A stretch of DNA of 64,000 nt from positions 5,103,001 through 5,167,000 of the forward strand of contig NZ_CP058649.1 of assembly GCF_018141445.1 (NCBI RefSeq), written 5' to 3'. Every line of letters begins with the position of its first letter. The stretch's first letter is position 1. A program made the position numbers and the translations under genes. Of this stretch, positions 26,677 to 36,959 are shown one piece after another. Source of the stretch: Vallitalea pronyensis. Its GTDB lineage: Bacteria; Bacillota; Clostridia; Lachnospirales; Vallitaleaceae. The notes under the pieces were generated by a model. The model was not told the DNA's origin, searched no databases, and saw only the letters and a list, made by a program, of their open reading frames with translations.

Positions 26677-28365
26677 TTATTTTGTATCGTATGCTTCTTG
26701 GTATACCTTTAACATTTGGTTAATACCCATGCCTTCAAGCTCAGCTTTATAACTGTCCCACACCTCATCAATGTTCACATCTGTAAGGACAAATTCAGCA
26801 ATTTTCTCTAAGACATACTCATTAATAGATGTTGAATAGGTTAGCAATTCCGCTGATTGTTCTTCTGTTAATGTGAGTGGTGGTAATAAAATATCTGTCG
26901 ATGGCCAATAAGGCTCATAATTCTTCTTTGTTTCTCTGTAAAGAATGACTTCCATGTTCTCTGGGTCTTCTTGATAACGACCAAGTCGCACATGAGATGG
27001 ATTGTAGTAGTTACCCATTTGATTCCATAACCCATTTGGCTTTTGGTCTGCAAGCTGGATAAGACTTGCCCAACTAGCCTTTTCACCATTAATACCAAGT
27101 TTGTTGTCATCATCTATATATTCCCAATCAATTCCTGGCTGTCCATTTGAATTCCAAAGACTTAGTTCGTCTCCATATAGTAAATCAGCTAACATCATAG
27201 CTACTTCTGGATGCTTACATGCATTGGTGATACTAAATGCAGCTCTAACAGAAGCATAAGGACTATATTTAGCAATTCTTACACCATCTGGTCCTTCAAG
27301 TGGAGGTACCGTTATATAATCTTTGTAACGCTCACCTGAAAGGTCTGTACCTGTTCCAGGAAAACCACCAGGGAATGCTCCTAAAATAACCACATCTGGG
27401 TTTTCACCCATCTGCTTAAGTCCATCTGGGGCTTGGGTGAAACTTTCTTCAGCAAGTAAACCTTCTTTACGTAAGCGCTGCATGTATTTAAGACCTTCTT
27501 TCCATCCATCGGTGAAATAGGAAGCCTTTACTGTACCATTGTCAACAAATAATCTCATAGCTCCACCTTGACGTGTAGGATTGTAGACAAAAGAATTCAT
27601 TAAGAAAGCTTCTGGTTCAGCTTCCCATCCCTTATAAGCTCCCGCCATTGGAATCTCGTCTGCTATGCCATTCCCATTAGGATCTTGTGTAGCAAAAGCC
27701 TTTAACACATTATAAAATTCTTCTGTTGTTTGTGGCATATCAAGTTCTAATTTATCTAGCCATGGCTTATAAATCCATAACTTTTGTGTTGATAAACAGT
27801 GATAACATTCACTAATGGTTGGCAAGTTATAAATATTGCCATCTGGCATGGTCACTCTCTCTCTAGCAATAGGATGCAAGTCAAATACTTTTTTAGTATT
27901 GGTACCATATTTTTCTATAAGATCATTAAGGGCTACTAAACTACCCTGTGATCCATATAAAGATTGTTGTGCTGAAGTCAATTGGGATGTTAAAATTAAA
28001 TCTGGATAATCGCCTGTTGCAAGCAACAAGTTTAGTTTTTCTTGGGCTTCATTATTCGTTGCAACAACGAATTCAAGGTCAATATTCGTTTTTTCTTCTA
28101 TATACTTCGTCATTGCATTTTCATCAAAATTATCGACATTTGGACGTGTATGTACAAAAGCTGTTAATTTCACACGTTCTTTAAGTGGAAATGATAACTT
28201 CTCTTCACTTGCAGTATCACCATTATCCTTATCTTTGTCCGATGATGTTGTTCCAGCATTATTACCTGAAGTTTCTTCATCTGGTGCTTTCTTAGATCCA
28301 CAACCTGTGAACACTAAAGACATGGTTACTATCAATGCCAGTAACATGGTTAAATATCTTTTCAT
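26677..28365 (-). CDS. Extracellular solute-binding lipoprotein, second importer
   Basis: This 562-residue lipoprotein has a signal sequence ending in VFTGC (Cys22) and an acidic/Ser/Gly linker to about residue 55. The remainder is an LplA-type oligosaccharide-binding fold, with NIDLEFVVATNNEAQEKLNLLLATGDYPDL near 95-125 as the family-typical start. Its C-terminus VDEVWDSYKAELEGMGINQMLKVYQEAYD is also typical. It delivers sugar to the LplB/LplC pair encoded just upstream (28447-30308). It belongs to the operon that ends with the propeller hydrolase and GH2 enzyme. Confidence 0.88.
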   Translation of the reverse strand: MKRYLTMLLALIVTMSLVFTGCGSKKAPDEETSGNNAGTTSSDKDKDNGDTASEEKLSFPLKERVKLTAFVHTRPNVDNFDENAMTKYIEEKTNIDLEFVVATNNEAQEKLNLLLATGDYPDLILTSQLTSAQQSLYGSQGSLVALNDLIEKYGTNTKKVFDLHPIARERVTMPDGNIYNLPTISECYHCLSTQKLWIYKPWLDKLELDMPQTTEEFYNVLKAFATQDPNGNGIADEIPMAGAYKGWEAEPEAFLMNSFVYNPTRQGGAMRLFVDNGTVKASYFTDGWKEGLKYMQRLRKEGLLAEESFTQAPDGLKQMGENPDVVILGAFPGGFPGTGTDLSGERYKDYITVPPLEGPDGVRIAKYSPYASVRAAFSITNACKHPEVAMMLADLLYGDELSLWNSNGQPGIDWEYIDDDNKLGINGEKASWASLIQLADQKPNGLWNQMGNYYNPSHVRLGRYQEDPENMEVILYRETKKNYEPYWPSTDILLPPLTLTEEQSAELLTYSTSINEYVLEKIAEFVLTDVNIDEVWDSYKAELEGMGINQMLKVYQEAYDTK

Positions 28366-28446
28366 TTTTACACCTTCCCTTTTAAGTTTTTGTGTTGGTA
28401 TTTGTTTTTCTATGCTTTATACCAAACAGATTTCTATTATTAATGT

Positions 28447-29340
28447 CTAGCCTTTAACTGAACCTACCATTACACCTTTCACAAAGTATTTTTGAATAAA
28501 TGGATAAAGAAGCATCAGTGGTAAGCTAGAAACAATAATCAATGAATACTTAAGCAGCGTGGCCAAATTTTCTTTAACTGCTAAATTTTCTGGGTCAATA
28601 CTTGAAATCATATCCATGGAAATTTGATTTTGAACTAAAATCTCCCTTAATACAATCTGTAACGGTCTTAAGGACGCAGACTTAATGTAGAGAAAAGCGT
28701 CAAAGAATGCGTTCCAATGTTCTACGGCATAAAACAATGTAATGACAGCTAAGATCGGTTTGGATAAGGGTAATACGACCATGCGAATGAATTTGAAATC
28801 ATCACATCCGTCAATCTGTGATGCTTCTAGCAATTCTTTCGGTATTGTTCTTCTAAAGTAAGTAATGGTAATCATCACATTCCATACATTAAGAGCTTTT
28901 GGTATAATCATAACGGCTCTTTTATCAATAAGGTCTAATTTATCGATGAGTAAGTAGTTAGGAATAAGTCCTGCATTAAATATCATTGTAAATATTAACA
29001 TAAGTGAAATGACCCGCTTACCAATAAGATTTTGTCTGGATAAAGGGTAAGCAATCATAACCGTTAATGCAATGTTAACAGACGTACCAACAATCATATA
29101 GAAAGATGAGTTTGCAAACCCTGTCATAATGGATGCATAATTAAATACCGCTTTGTAACCATCTAGATTAAAGTTAACCGGCCATAAGAATACCTTACCT
29201 TGTATAATTGCGCTGGATGACGAAAAGGAGGCACTAATGACATAGATTAAAGGATAGGCAACAGCAATAAAGAGCATTGTCAGTACCGTATAGTTAATAA
29301 ATGTAAATGCTTTGTCAGCACCTGTTTCTTTATAATTCAT
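28447..29340 (-). CDS. CUT1 ABC transporter permease, LplC type, second importer
   Basis: This 297-residue, six-helix permease carries the EAA loop LLEASQIDGCDDFKFIRMVVLP near 170-190 and the C-terminal KYFVKGVMVGSVKG. GGGAGG precedes the ATG. It follows its LplB partner by 11 bases and precedes the binding-protein gene. No ATPase gene is present in this cluster, so the importer must borrow one, perhaps the MsmK-like product encoded at 4137-5231. Confidence 0.9.
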   Translation of the reverse strand: MNYKETGADKAFTFINYTVLTMLFIAVAYPLIYVISASFSSSSAIIQGKVFLWPVNFNLDGYKAVFNYASIMTGFANSSFYMIVGTSVNIALTVMIAYPLSRQNLIGKRVISLMLIFTMIFNAGLIPNYLLIDKLDLIDKRAVMIIPKALNVWNVMITITYFRRTIPKELLEASQIDGCDDFKFIRMVVLPLSKPILAVITLFYAVEHWNAFFDAFLYIKSASLRPLQIVLREILVQNQISMDMISSIDPENLAVKENLATLLKYSLIIVSSLPLMLLYPFIQKYFVKGVMVGSVKG

Positions 29341-29351
29341 TTTTTTCCTCC

Positions 29352-30308
29352 CTAGAATAGACTTGATTCGGATACTTTACGCGATATCTTATTAAACGTT
29401 ACGATGAGTATAAATCCTACAATGGATTGGAATATACCAATGGCAGTAGAGTAGCTAAATTGAGGTAACGCTGATTGAAAACCTATTTTATAGACATACG
29501 TGGATATAATCTCCGACTGATTTAAGTTCACTGGATTTTGCATAAGCAAAACTTTTTCAAAACCCACATTCAAAATTCGACCTAAATTAAGTGTTAAAAG
29601 CACAATAGCTGTTGGCATAATACCTGGCAAGTCAATGTGCCACATACGTCTCACTTTATTAGCCCCATCCATAATAGCTGCTTCATGTAATGAAGGATCA
29701 ATACCTGCTAAGGTTGCTATGTAGATGATGGAACTAAATCCTAAACTCTGCCATATCTGGGACCACACATACATATGTGGAAAAGTCCCCTTGGTACCAA
29801 AAAAGTTAATTTCATTAAATCCCATGGACATAATTATTTGATTGATGATGCCTGTTCTAGTTGAAAAGAATTGTAGTAACATACCAACGATAACAACCGT
29901 GGAAATAAAATGCGGTGCGTACGTAATCATCTGAATGGTTTTTTTGAATTTTACATTCCTGACATAATTTAAGGATAACGCAAATATAATTGGCAATGGA
30001 AATCCAGCTATTAAGCCATAAAGACTAAGACCTAACGTATTCTTAATCACACGCCAGAAGTTATAATCACTAAAAAATTTAATGAAGTTTTTGAATAATG
30101 GGTCTGCCCATTCACTACCTCCAATCCCTTTGGTAGCTACAAAATTCTTAAATGCTATCTGCACACCCCAAAGCGGCACATACTTAAAAACAATGATGTA
30201 TGTTAATGGAAGTAACAGTAATACATATAGTTGCCAGTCTCTTTTTAAACTTCTTTTAAAGAAGCCCTTTTTTCTTATTTTATTGTTTTTTCTTGATGTA
30301 CTCTTCAA
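29352..30308 (-). CDS. CUT1 ABC transporter permease, LplB type, second importer
   Basis: This permease of about 318 residues has six helices, an EAA loop (LHEAAIMDGANKVRRMWHIDLP) and the C-terminal SRKVSESSLF. The start is most likely the TTG at 30308, with AAAGGA 9 bases upstream; this gives the usual LplB length with a Lys/Arg-rich N-terminus before DWQLYVLLLLPL. The frame is open back to an ATG at 30419, but that would add 37 residues unlike the family. It is the first gene of the second importer operon, just downstream of its presumed membrane-bound AraC-type regulator. Confidence 0.88.
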   Translation of the reverse strand: MKSTSRKNNKIRKKGFFKRSLKRDWQLYVLLLLPLTYIIVFKYVPLWGVQIAFKNFVATKGIGGSEWADPLFKNFIKFFSDYNFWRVIKNTLGLSLYGLIAGFPLPIIFALSLNYVRNVKFKKTIQMITYAPHFISTVVIVGMLLQFFSTRTGIINQIIMSMGFNEINFFGTKGTFPHMYVWSQIWQSLGFSSIIYIATLAGIDPSLHEAAIMDGANKVRRMWHIDLPGIMPTAIVLLTLNLGRILNVGFEKVLLMQNPVNLNQSEIISTYVYKIGFQSALPQFSYSTAIGIFQSIVGFILIVTFNKISRKVSESSLF

Positions 30309-30442
30309 AATATGACGTCCTTTCCCATTTGAATGATTTGAGTATAACAAGGGACTAAACATCTTGTATATAGGATAAATTTTAGATAATGGTAATTCCT
30401 GTTTACACCTTATCATCACTTTTTCAGGTTATGTGATAGCAT

Positions 30443-30475
30443 AAAAAAACCGCAACAAAGTTTTCCTTTGTTGCA
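30443..30475 (-). terminator. Terminator of the membrane-bound AraC-type regulator
   Basis: GCAACAAAG (30452-30460) pairs perfectly with CTTTGTTGC (30466-30474) around a 5-base loop, and a run of seven T follows on the minus strand. Confidence 0.9.
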
Positions 30476-30550
30476 GTGCTGGTGCGGCTTAACACTTCAC
30501 CATAAAAAAATCACATTGTCAAATCTATATCACATTTTCAGTACACTTAC

Positions 30551-32746
30551 CTACACAGCCTGTTGCTTTTCTCTATATACGGAAGCACTTATACCATGCA
30601 TACGTTTAAAAGCTTTTCCAAATGTATTACTTGAATTATACCCACAGGCAATGACAATATCTTTTACAGCCATATTGGTTTCTCGAAGGAGTCTCTCTGC
30701 TTCCTTCATACGAAGCTGTTGAAGATAGTTAATAAAGCACTCATTATTAAACGCTTTAAATATTTGTGATAAATAAGCGTAGGATAGGTTAAACTTTTCT
30801 GCTACCATGGGTAAGCAAAAATCAGGATTCTGATAACTCTCGTCAATATATTGATTAATACTATCCATTATATGGTCATGTTTGTCTTCTCTTTCATTGC
30901 GAATGACTTCACATACTTCCAAGAATACTCGTTTGCTGCATTGGATTTTTTCAAGGTTTGACATGGAATCCATTTTCTCAAAGGCTTCAAGTATAATGGA
31001 TTTCACCACATTATCTTCACCTACAGCTCTTTCTTGAACTTTTGCAAGGGTTCCCCATATCTCATAGATAAATACTTTCATCATATTGGCAGGCAATGTT
31101 TTATCAAAAATATTCCGTTTAATAATATCTCTTAGTATTTGTCTTACCTGCTCACTATCGCCAGCTCGGGTACAGTTATACAGCCTATTCTCTATTTCTG
31201 CTGGGTAATAATAGCTATCCAAGTTCTCTTCTAATGTATCAAACCAAACGTACCCTTTTTCACTCTTTGTATTGATGGTTGTTAAAGCATCCATTGCGTT
31301 TGAGAGGGATGACGATACTTCAGCCATGTCTTTATAGATATTACCCACACCAAATCGAACATCCTTAATTGAATTTGAAGCCATAAGATCGATGCATAGA
31401 CATATTTGTTCTTCGATATGCTTTCTGAATTGATTTTCGTCTGTTCCATCTGTTATAAATATAACAGCTAATTTATCATGATCTATGTCATGGACATATT
31501 CAGGTAATAAAATCTCTTCTGTCAGTAAATCCTTCACAATAAGTCGCTTCATTTCAAGTTCATTAATGTTATGTTCACTTAAATCTTCTAATATATTTAT
31601 ACGCTCATCATAATCCACAACCATGACACAATAAAGAGTTCCAATATAATTGGCTTTTAAATATTTCGTCATGGAAATAATTTCTTCAATGTTGGTATAA
31701 TTACCCATGAGCCATCTTTCCAAAAAAGTCATTCTAAGGTATGGAATCTGCTTCTTAACACGTTGCACTAAATCTTCATGTTTATTCATTAAAGTATGGA
31801 CAGGTTTTGAATTATATCTAGCTGATATAAGTGATGTAAGCAAGCCAACAACAAAGATAGTCGCCATAAGTATACTCGCTGCATTCCTCAGTCTAAAAAT
31901 TTCTCGAAACACCTCATCTTCCGATTGTATCAAGATGTAATTCCAAGATGTCACTTCTGAAGGCGTTGTAAATGTCAAGAATTGATGTTTAATGGTATCA
32001 AAATCCACGTAGCCATTCTCGGTGATACCAAGTTCATCGTTTAAACTAATAAGTATGCGACCTTCTGCATCAGCCACAAAGAAATTACCTTCAAGGTTTT
32101 GTTCAAAACCGGTCATGTTTTGCTTTAATTTTTCTCCATCCAGTATCATTAATATAACTGCTTCAGGACTATTGAATTCATGACCAATGGTCGTTAGGAT
32201 TGAAATCCCTCGTATTGGTTTTTTATAGATCATATAATTTTCTACAGGTTGTATGTGACCATTATAGTATTTCTTAAAAAGGCTCTCCCAATATACGTCT
32301 TTATCAATGGTACCCACTTTAAAATTATCAGGAGATAATTTATTGTAATAATTTATATTAGCATTACTAGCCACTACTTTTGAATTATCATAAAAGATAA
32401 AGTACTGTTCGATAATGTCATTCACAAATCGAATATTCTTCAACTGATTATATAGTTCAACCACTGGGTAATAATTTTCTTCAATATCAAATCGCGTCCT
32501 TTTCTTAAATCCATTGACAATTGGAATTTGTTGTAATTGTATTGATGCATCCATTGCTTCTTTGAAACGCCTATCTAACACAGATTTGCTTTGTTCAATG
32601 TAAGATTGCTGCATTTTAATCGCATTACTTTCAATTTCTCTAAAAGCGGCTATATATGCAATTGAACCCAGAGCAGACATGATGATGATGATCAATAAAT
32701 AAGGCATAAAAAATTTAATAAATAACTTCGTAAAATTCTTTTTCAT
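30551..32746 (-). CDS. Membrane-anchored AraC-type transcriptional regulator with extracellular sensor
   Basis: This 731-residue regulator has one helix at about 11-33, a large extracellular dCache-like sensor region to about 280 and a second helix at about 285-308. A cytosolic linker/GGDEF-like middle domain follows, then a C-terminal AraC DNA-binding domain (about 628-731) with CLPMVAEKFNLSYAYLSQIFKAF and ACGYNSSNTFGKAFKRMHG. Such proteins are common next to LplABC-type importers in Firmicutes and probably sense extracellular oligosaccharide directly. It lies immediately upstream of the second importer operon, separated by a terminator, and should activate that operon. GGGGGAC precedes the ATG. 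Confidence 0.88.
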   Translation of the reverse strand: MKKNFTKLFIKFFMPYLLIIIIMSALGSIAYIAAFREIESNAIKMQQSYIEQSKSVLDRRFKEAMDASIQLQQIPIVNGFKKRTRFDIEENYYPVVELYNQLKNIRFVNDIIEQYFIFYDNSKVVASNANINYYNKLSPDNFKVGTIDKDVYWESLFKKYYNGHIQPVENYMIYKKPIRGISILTTIGHEFNSPEAVILMILDGEKLKQNMTGFEQNLEGNFFVADAEGRILISLNDELGITENGYVDFDTIKHQFLTFTTPSEVTSWNYILIQSEDEVFREIFRLRNAASILMATIFVVGLLTSLISARYNSKPVHTLMNKHEDLVQRVKKQIPYLRMTFLERWLMGNYTNIEEIISMTKYLKANYIGTLYCVMVVDYDERINILEDLSEHNINELEMKRLIVKDLLTEEILLPEYVHDIDHDKLAVIFITDGTDENQFRKHIEEQICLCIDLMASNSIKDVRFGVGNIYKDMAEVSSSLSNAMDALTTINTKSEKGYVWFDTLEENLDSYYYPAEIENRLYNCTRAGDSEQVRQILRDIIKRNIFDKTLPANMMKVFIYEIWGTLAKVQERAVGEDNVVKSIILEAFEKMDSMSNLEKIQCSKRVFLEVCEVIRNEREDKHDHIMDSINQYIDESYQNPDFCLPMVAEKFNLSYAYLSQIFKAFNNECFINYLQQLRMKEAERLLRETNMAVKDIVIACGYNSSNTFGKAFKRMHGISASVYREKQQAV

Positions 32747-32847
32747 TTTAGTCCCCCAATAAACAATGAATTAATACGGAAAATACTTCCCTCCTTTACG
32801 TTTAAGCTTACTTATAAAGACAGATTAGCATGGTATGCCTTTTTTTA

Positions 32848-32877
32848 GCAATAGGAATCCTATCATGCAATAGGAAT
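32848..32877 (-). promoter_or_regulatory. Direct repeat, candidate AraC-type operator
   Basis: GCAATAGGAAT occurs at 32848-32858 and again at 32867-32877, a 19-base period (about two helical turns) typical of AraC-family half-sites. It lies about 100 bases upstream of the regulator start, suggesting autoregulation. The sequence between also forms ATAGGA/TCCTAT dyads. Confidence 0.4.
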
Positions 32878-32916
32878 GTTTTTAACTTATGCTTTTATCT
32901 AATGTCTTATTATACA

Positions 32917-32946
32917 AGAAAAACACTGCTTTTTTCAACAGTGTCT
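32917..32946 (-). terminator. Terminator of the second GH2 gene
   Basis: AACACTG (32922-32928) pairs with CAGTGT (32939-32944). On the minus strand the stem is followed by TTTTTC. It lies 35 bases beyond the GH2 stop. Confidence 0.7.
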
Positions 32947-32980
32947 TTCTTCCAAAGGTATTCAATTTTTTATATACATA

Positions 32981-35749
32981 TTATTTTTTTATGATAACCC
33001 ACTGTACGGATTTTAACCCAACAATATGGTTCAACTGGTTTTCAACCACAATGTGCAACAATACTGCTTCATTTTTATAAAAACCTTTCAGTGGTATCAG
33101 GTGTTCCTTTGTGTCCTCTTTGAAAGCCTCTTCAATGGCTAAAAATGCTTGGGGTTGTGGTAATGGCCAATAATCTTTGTTGTGCTCAATTTTAAATTGC
33201 ACAGGCCCCTGAATACCCACTAATTTGATACAAGCCATATTCAATGCATCATTGAAACTTGGCATTTTTGTACTGACATAATAGTGTCGATAACCCTTTC
33301 CTTTCTCAAAGACCTGATGACCTAATGTGATGGGCTCCCAGGTATTTACATCATGAATATTGATGGGTTTATTTAAATCTATTCCATGGGCTTTAACGGG
33401 TGATCGCCACCACTGGCTAATGGTCCATTCTCTTTTAGCTATAGGTAATACAGGATATGTGGTGACATTTTTTGTATCTAAAACCAGTGATGCTTCTCCA
33501 TAGTTCGGTGTCTTCACGGTAATCCTGCAATTCTCCACTTGTTCATTCATTCTTGTAATAACTTGGCATAAGCCTTTAAATAGCTTTCGGTCAGTCGTTC
33601 TGTTATGGTCATGATCTGCCGGGTCCCCATTCCCTGTGCCAAGAAGTGTCATACCCTCAAGTTCAAAGGTCATCTGTTCATCCAGGTGAGTCGCTAGCCT
33701 TCCTTCTTTGTCTCTAATGCTTACTTCCAATACTTTTACATCCTGCTCTAGGCTTTTTCCGCCTGTTGGGGTTTCATTGACTTCAACATGATACGGAGCC
33801 TTTAAGGTTTCTTTTATATCAACGGCTGCTTCCTTGTTCTTATGATAGGCAACTGCTCTTAAAGTACCTTCTTTATATGGAACCGTCCACTCAGTCTGAT
33901 GAATAGGGTGATTCTCTTTTCTACCTAAGGAGTTACCATTTAGAAATAACTCAACTTCTTCACAGTTGGTATATGTCATCACCTTAACTTCTGTACCTTC
34001 CTCTATATCAAGATTCCAATGCGGCATCACATGTACCATGGGTTCTTCTGTCCAGAGTGCTTTAAATAGATGATAATTATCTTTTTCAAAACCAGATGAA
34101 TCCAATGCACCGCCACCTGCAAACAACTTAGGCCATGTTGATTCGCCTCGATATTCAAACCCTGTCCATACAAAAACACCAAAAACAAAATCTCTATTTA
34201 CAACTTCTTCCCACGCTTTTCTATGGGTGGAACCAAACTTGGCATGGATGTCGTCATAGGCTAAGTAATGCCCATTCTCAGGCGCATTTACATATACACT
34301 TCTTGTGTTGGATGTAGCACCTACTTCTGGTGAACATATTGGATGGTCTGGCAACAGTTCATGAAGCTTATCATAACAGCCATAATTATAATTCACCCCA
34401 ACCACATCACTGGCTTTTGATACTTTGGAATCATAAAATCCTCCATTTAAAGCCACTGTGACAGGTCGTGATGTATCCAATGTCCTAACAAATCTTTTTA
34501 AGTGCACAGCTAATTTTTCCCCAGTATCTGTACTTTGAAGAGGTTCTTCGTTCCCAACAGACCACATAAAGACAGATGGATGGTTGCGATCACGCCTCAG
34601 CATATTTTCAACTTGTAATAATCCAATTCTAGACGTCTCAAACCACCTGGATTCATCCATAACCAGTAAGCCGTACTTATCACATAAGTCTAAAAATTCT
34701 GGTGCTGGTGGCGTATGCCCGCATCGATAAGCATTACAGCCCATTGCCTTTAACTTTTTTATGCGTAACTCCCATACTTGGTCAGGTACGGCAACACCAA
34801 GACCGCCATGATCGAAGTGACCACACACCCCTTTGATTTTAGTATTGATGTCATTCAGATAAAATCCTGTATCCGCATCAAATTTCAGGGCTCTAAAACC
34901 AAAGGTCGTCTCATACACATCAACAATTGTATGGTCGTATTTTAGGGAGGTTGTTACTTGATATAAGTAAGGGTCATTGATATCCCAGAGTCTAGGTTGT
35001 ATGTCTTGTATGTTAATGCTATGGCTAATCCTATCTCTATGGTGTGTTTCTATGTGATCATCTATACTGGCTATACACTTACCTTCTTGATCTTTAAGTT
35101 CGTGTAAAATGGTAAGTTTTTTATTGGAAAAATTACTGTTACTGATTTCGGTACTAATGGCTACTTGCCACGTATCCCCCATTTTAGTAGGGTTCACAAA
35201 CGTACCCCAATTGGCTACGGCTGTTTTATTTGTTTTAACCATCCATACATGGCGATAAATGCCTGCACCTTCGTACCACCAACCTTCTAGTTCAGAAGTC
35301 TCTACCCTTACAGCAATCACATTTGTTTCATTCATTCTTATGACATCTGTGATATCCATTTCAAAACTATTGTACCCACAAAAATTGCGCTCTAGAAGAT
35401 GACCATTAACCCAAACTGTAGCATGTGTAGCAACACCATCAAATATTAAGGTTAGGCGTTTATCTTTATCCTCTTCACTGATAGTAAAACTTCTGCGATA
35501 CCAAGCATTTTCTCTTTTTAAGTACCCTTGACTACCTTGTAACGTTTTATCATAGTCGCCAAGAATAACATAATCATGTGGTACATTCACATCTTCCCAA
35601 TCCGCATCATAATAGTCTTTTGCTGCAAGGCCCCTGCCCCTTTCAGTTTTTGATGCCATATAAACCGCTTGATGACCATTTAATGGCGGCGGTGCTGGGT
35701 CACCTTTATAGAATTTCCATCCTTTATCTAAACTTAATTTCTCTCTCAT
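32981..35749 (-). CDS. GH2 glycoside hydrolase, large (beta-galactosidase type)
   Basis: This 922-residue GH2 enzyme has a sugar-binding jelly roll (1-180, including GIYRHVWMV), an Ig-like domain and a TIM barrel from about 300. The acid/base is Glu401 (SVGNEEP) and the nucleophile Glu475 (CSPEVG). Several beta domains follow; TLLGTGNGDPADHDHNRT near 655 resembles the C-terminal domain of the first GH2. A last domain of about 180 residues, unlike that enzyme, may bind carbohydrate. No signal peptide is visible. It stands alone between terminators, with an AraC-type regulator directly upstream on the same strand. Galactoside specificity is a guess from the family. Confidence 0.9.
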   Translation of the reverse strand: MREKLSLDKGWKFYKGDPAPPPLNGHQAVYMASKTERGRGLAAKDYYDADWEDVNVPHDYVILGDYDKTLQGSQGYLKRENAWYRRSFTISEEDKDKRLTLIFDGVATHATVWVNGHLLERNFCGYNSFEMDITDVIRMNETNVIAVRVETSELEGWWYEGAGIYRHVWMVKTNKTAVANWGTFVNPTKMGDTWQVAISTEISNSNFSNKKLTILHELKDQEGKCIASIDDHIETHHRDRISHSINIQDIQPRLWDINDPYLYQVTTSLKYDHTIVDVYETTFGFRALKFDADTGFYLNDINTKIKGVCGHFDHGGLGVAVPDQVWELRIKKLKAMGCNAYRCGHTPPAPEFLDLCDKYGLLVMDESRWFETSRIGLLQVENMLRRDRNHPSVFMWSVGNEEPLQSTDTGEKLAVHLKRFVRTLDTSRPVTVALNGGFYDSKVSKASDVVGVNYNYGCYDKLHELLPDHPICSPEVGATSNTRSVYVNAPENGHYLAYDDIHAKFGSTHRKAWEEVVNRDFVFGVFVWTGFEYRGESTWPKLFAGGGALDSSGFEKDNYHLFKALWTEEPMVHVMPHWNLDIEEGTEVKVMTYTNCEEVELFLNGNSLGRKENHPIHQTEWTVPYKEGTLRAVAYHKNKEAAVDIKETLKAPYHVEVNETPTGGKSLEQDVKVLEVSIRDKEGRLATHLDEQMTFELEGMTLLGTGNGDPADHDHNRTTDRKLFKGLCQVITRMNEQVENCRITVKTPNYGEASLVLDTKNVTTYPVLPIAKREWTISQWWRSPVKAHGIDLNKPINIHDVNTWEPITLGHQVFEKGKGYRHYYVSTKMPSFNDALNMACIKLVGIQGPVQFKIEHNKDYWPLPQPQAFLAIEEAFKEDTKEHLIPLKGFYKNEAVLLHIVVENQLNHIVGLKSVQWVIIKK

Positions 35750-35968
35750 GTTTTAGCTCCTTAATACTTTGTTCTGCTTAAATGAGCAGTGATGTTAGGA
35801 GTTTAACATAGCAGTCCATGAAAATAAATATGAATTATTTACTTTAATGTTCAATTTTTTGTGTTTTGAATGGTATTTATAGTTGATATGCATACCTTTT
35901 CTATAGAACGACTGTATGTTAAGCCCATCCATATAATTGGAACCCTTTTCATACATTAAATAATGATG

Positions 35969-36772
35969 TTATATCTGACTCTTCCGATAAGCCATAGGGG
36001 ACATATCACAATATTTTTTAAAAAATCGAGAAAAATAAAGGTTATCGTTAAAACCAAGTCCAAAGGCTATTTCTTTCATGGAAAGTGTTGTCGACGCCAA
36101 TAAAACTTTACTTTTTTCTAAAATAATATGATGAAGATATGCTTTAGGGGACATACCGACCGTTTTTTTAAACTTACGAGAAAAATCTGATGTGGATTGT
36201 TCACACATTTTGGCCATGTCATCAACTGTTAACCCCACGTTGGTTTCTCGCTCAATCTTTTCAAGCAAGGTAATATAATGATTTTGACTAAAAAAAAGAG
36301 CATGTTCATACAATCCATTCTGATCGATTAGTTGTCCTAATAATTCATATAACAAGCTGACACCTGCTGCAAACCCCGCAACATTGCACTTTCGAAACAA
36401 ACGGTTAAATCTTATTTTCTGATCATCCAATAATTTAAAATGTGTAATACTGTCTATGGATTGAAGCATGTCAAAACCACCAATTAATGGGTACTGTATA
36501 TGCAAGTAGTGTAAAATAAATTTGTCTTTAGCATAATAATCCATTGTGGCATTCCGTCGCATAAGGTAGTAATTACCTTTTTTCAAACCATAGCGCTGGC
36601 CATTTTCTCTAACGGTAAGTTCACCATCTATGACATGGTATAAACGGTGAAAAGGTGAGGTAACCCCCTTATAACACCATCGTGTATCACCATGAACAAT
36701 ACCCTGTTCAACTATCTTAACACTCACATATTGACTATATAAGACACTGCTTTTCATTTTCTGTACATGCAT
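35969..36772 (-). CDS. AraC-family transcriptional regulator
   Basis: This regulator of about 267 residues has an N-terminal cupin-type domain (about 20-140, with VIDGELTVRENGQRYGLKKGNYYLMRR). The C-terminal AraC HTH covers about 165-267, with MAKMCEQSTSDFSRKFKKTVGMSPKAYL and a closing GFNDNLYFSRFFKKYCDMSPMAYR. The ATG at 36772 lies 6 bases after GAGGTG; the frame extends 10 codons further upstream without a ribosome site. It is divergent from the URO-D gene and upstream of the GH2 gene, so it could control either or both. Confidence 0.9.
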   Translation of the reverse strand: MHVQKMKSSVLYSQYVSVKIVEQGIVHGDTRWCYKGVTSPFHRLYHVIDGELTVRENGQRYGLKKGNYYLMRRNATMDYYAKDKFILHYLHIQYPLIGGFDMLQSIDSITHFKLLDDQKIRFNRLFRKCNVAGFAAGVSLLYELLGQLIDQNGLYEHALFFSQNHYITLLEKIERETNVGLTVDDMAKMCEQSTSDFSRKFKKTVGMSPKAYLHHIILEKSKVLLASTTLSMKEIAFGLGFNDNLYFSRFFKKYCDMSPMAYRKSQI

Positions 36773-36902
36773 TATCCACACCTCATTCTTTCTTATGGCC
36801 ACTGGCTCACTTCTATTTTACACATAAAAAGCATAAAAATCCATATATTTTATTTAATAATCAATGGTAACTGATATTGAAATTGGTACACTAGTAGTAT
36901 AA

Positions 36903-36926
36903 GATGACGCATTGTATCATGTCATC
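36903..36926 (+). promoter_or_regulatory. Inverted repeat upstream of the URO-D gene
   Basis: GATGAC (36903-36908) and GTCATC (36921-36926) form a dyad just downstream of a TATAAG -10-like box (about 36898-36903). It lies in the divergent region between the AraC-type regulator and the URO-D gene and could be an operator or a 5'-UTR hairpin. Confidence 0.3.
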
Positions 36927-36959
36927 AAATAAATAATGACTTGAAGGAAGGAATTAATT

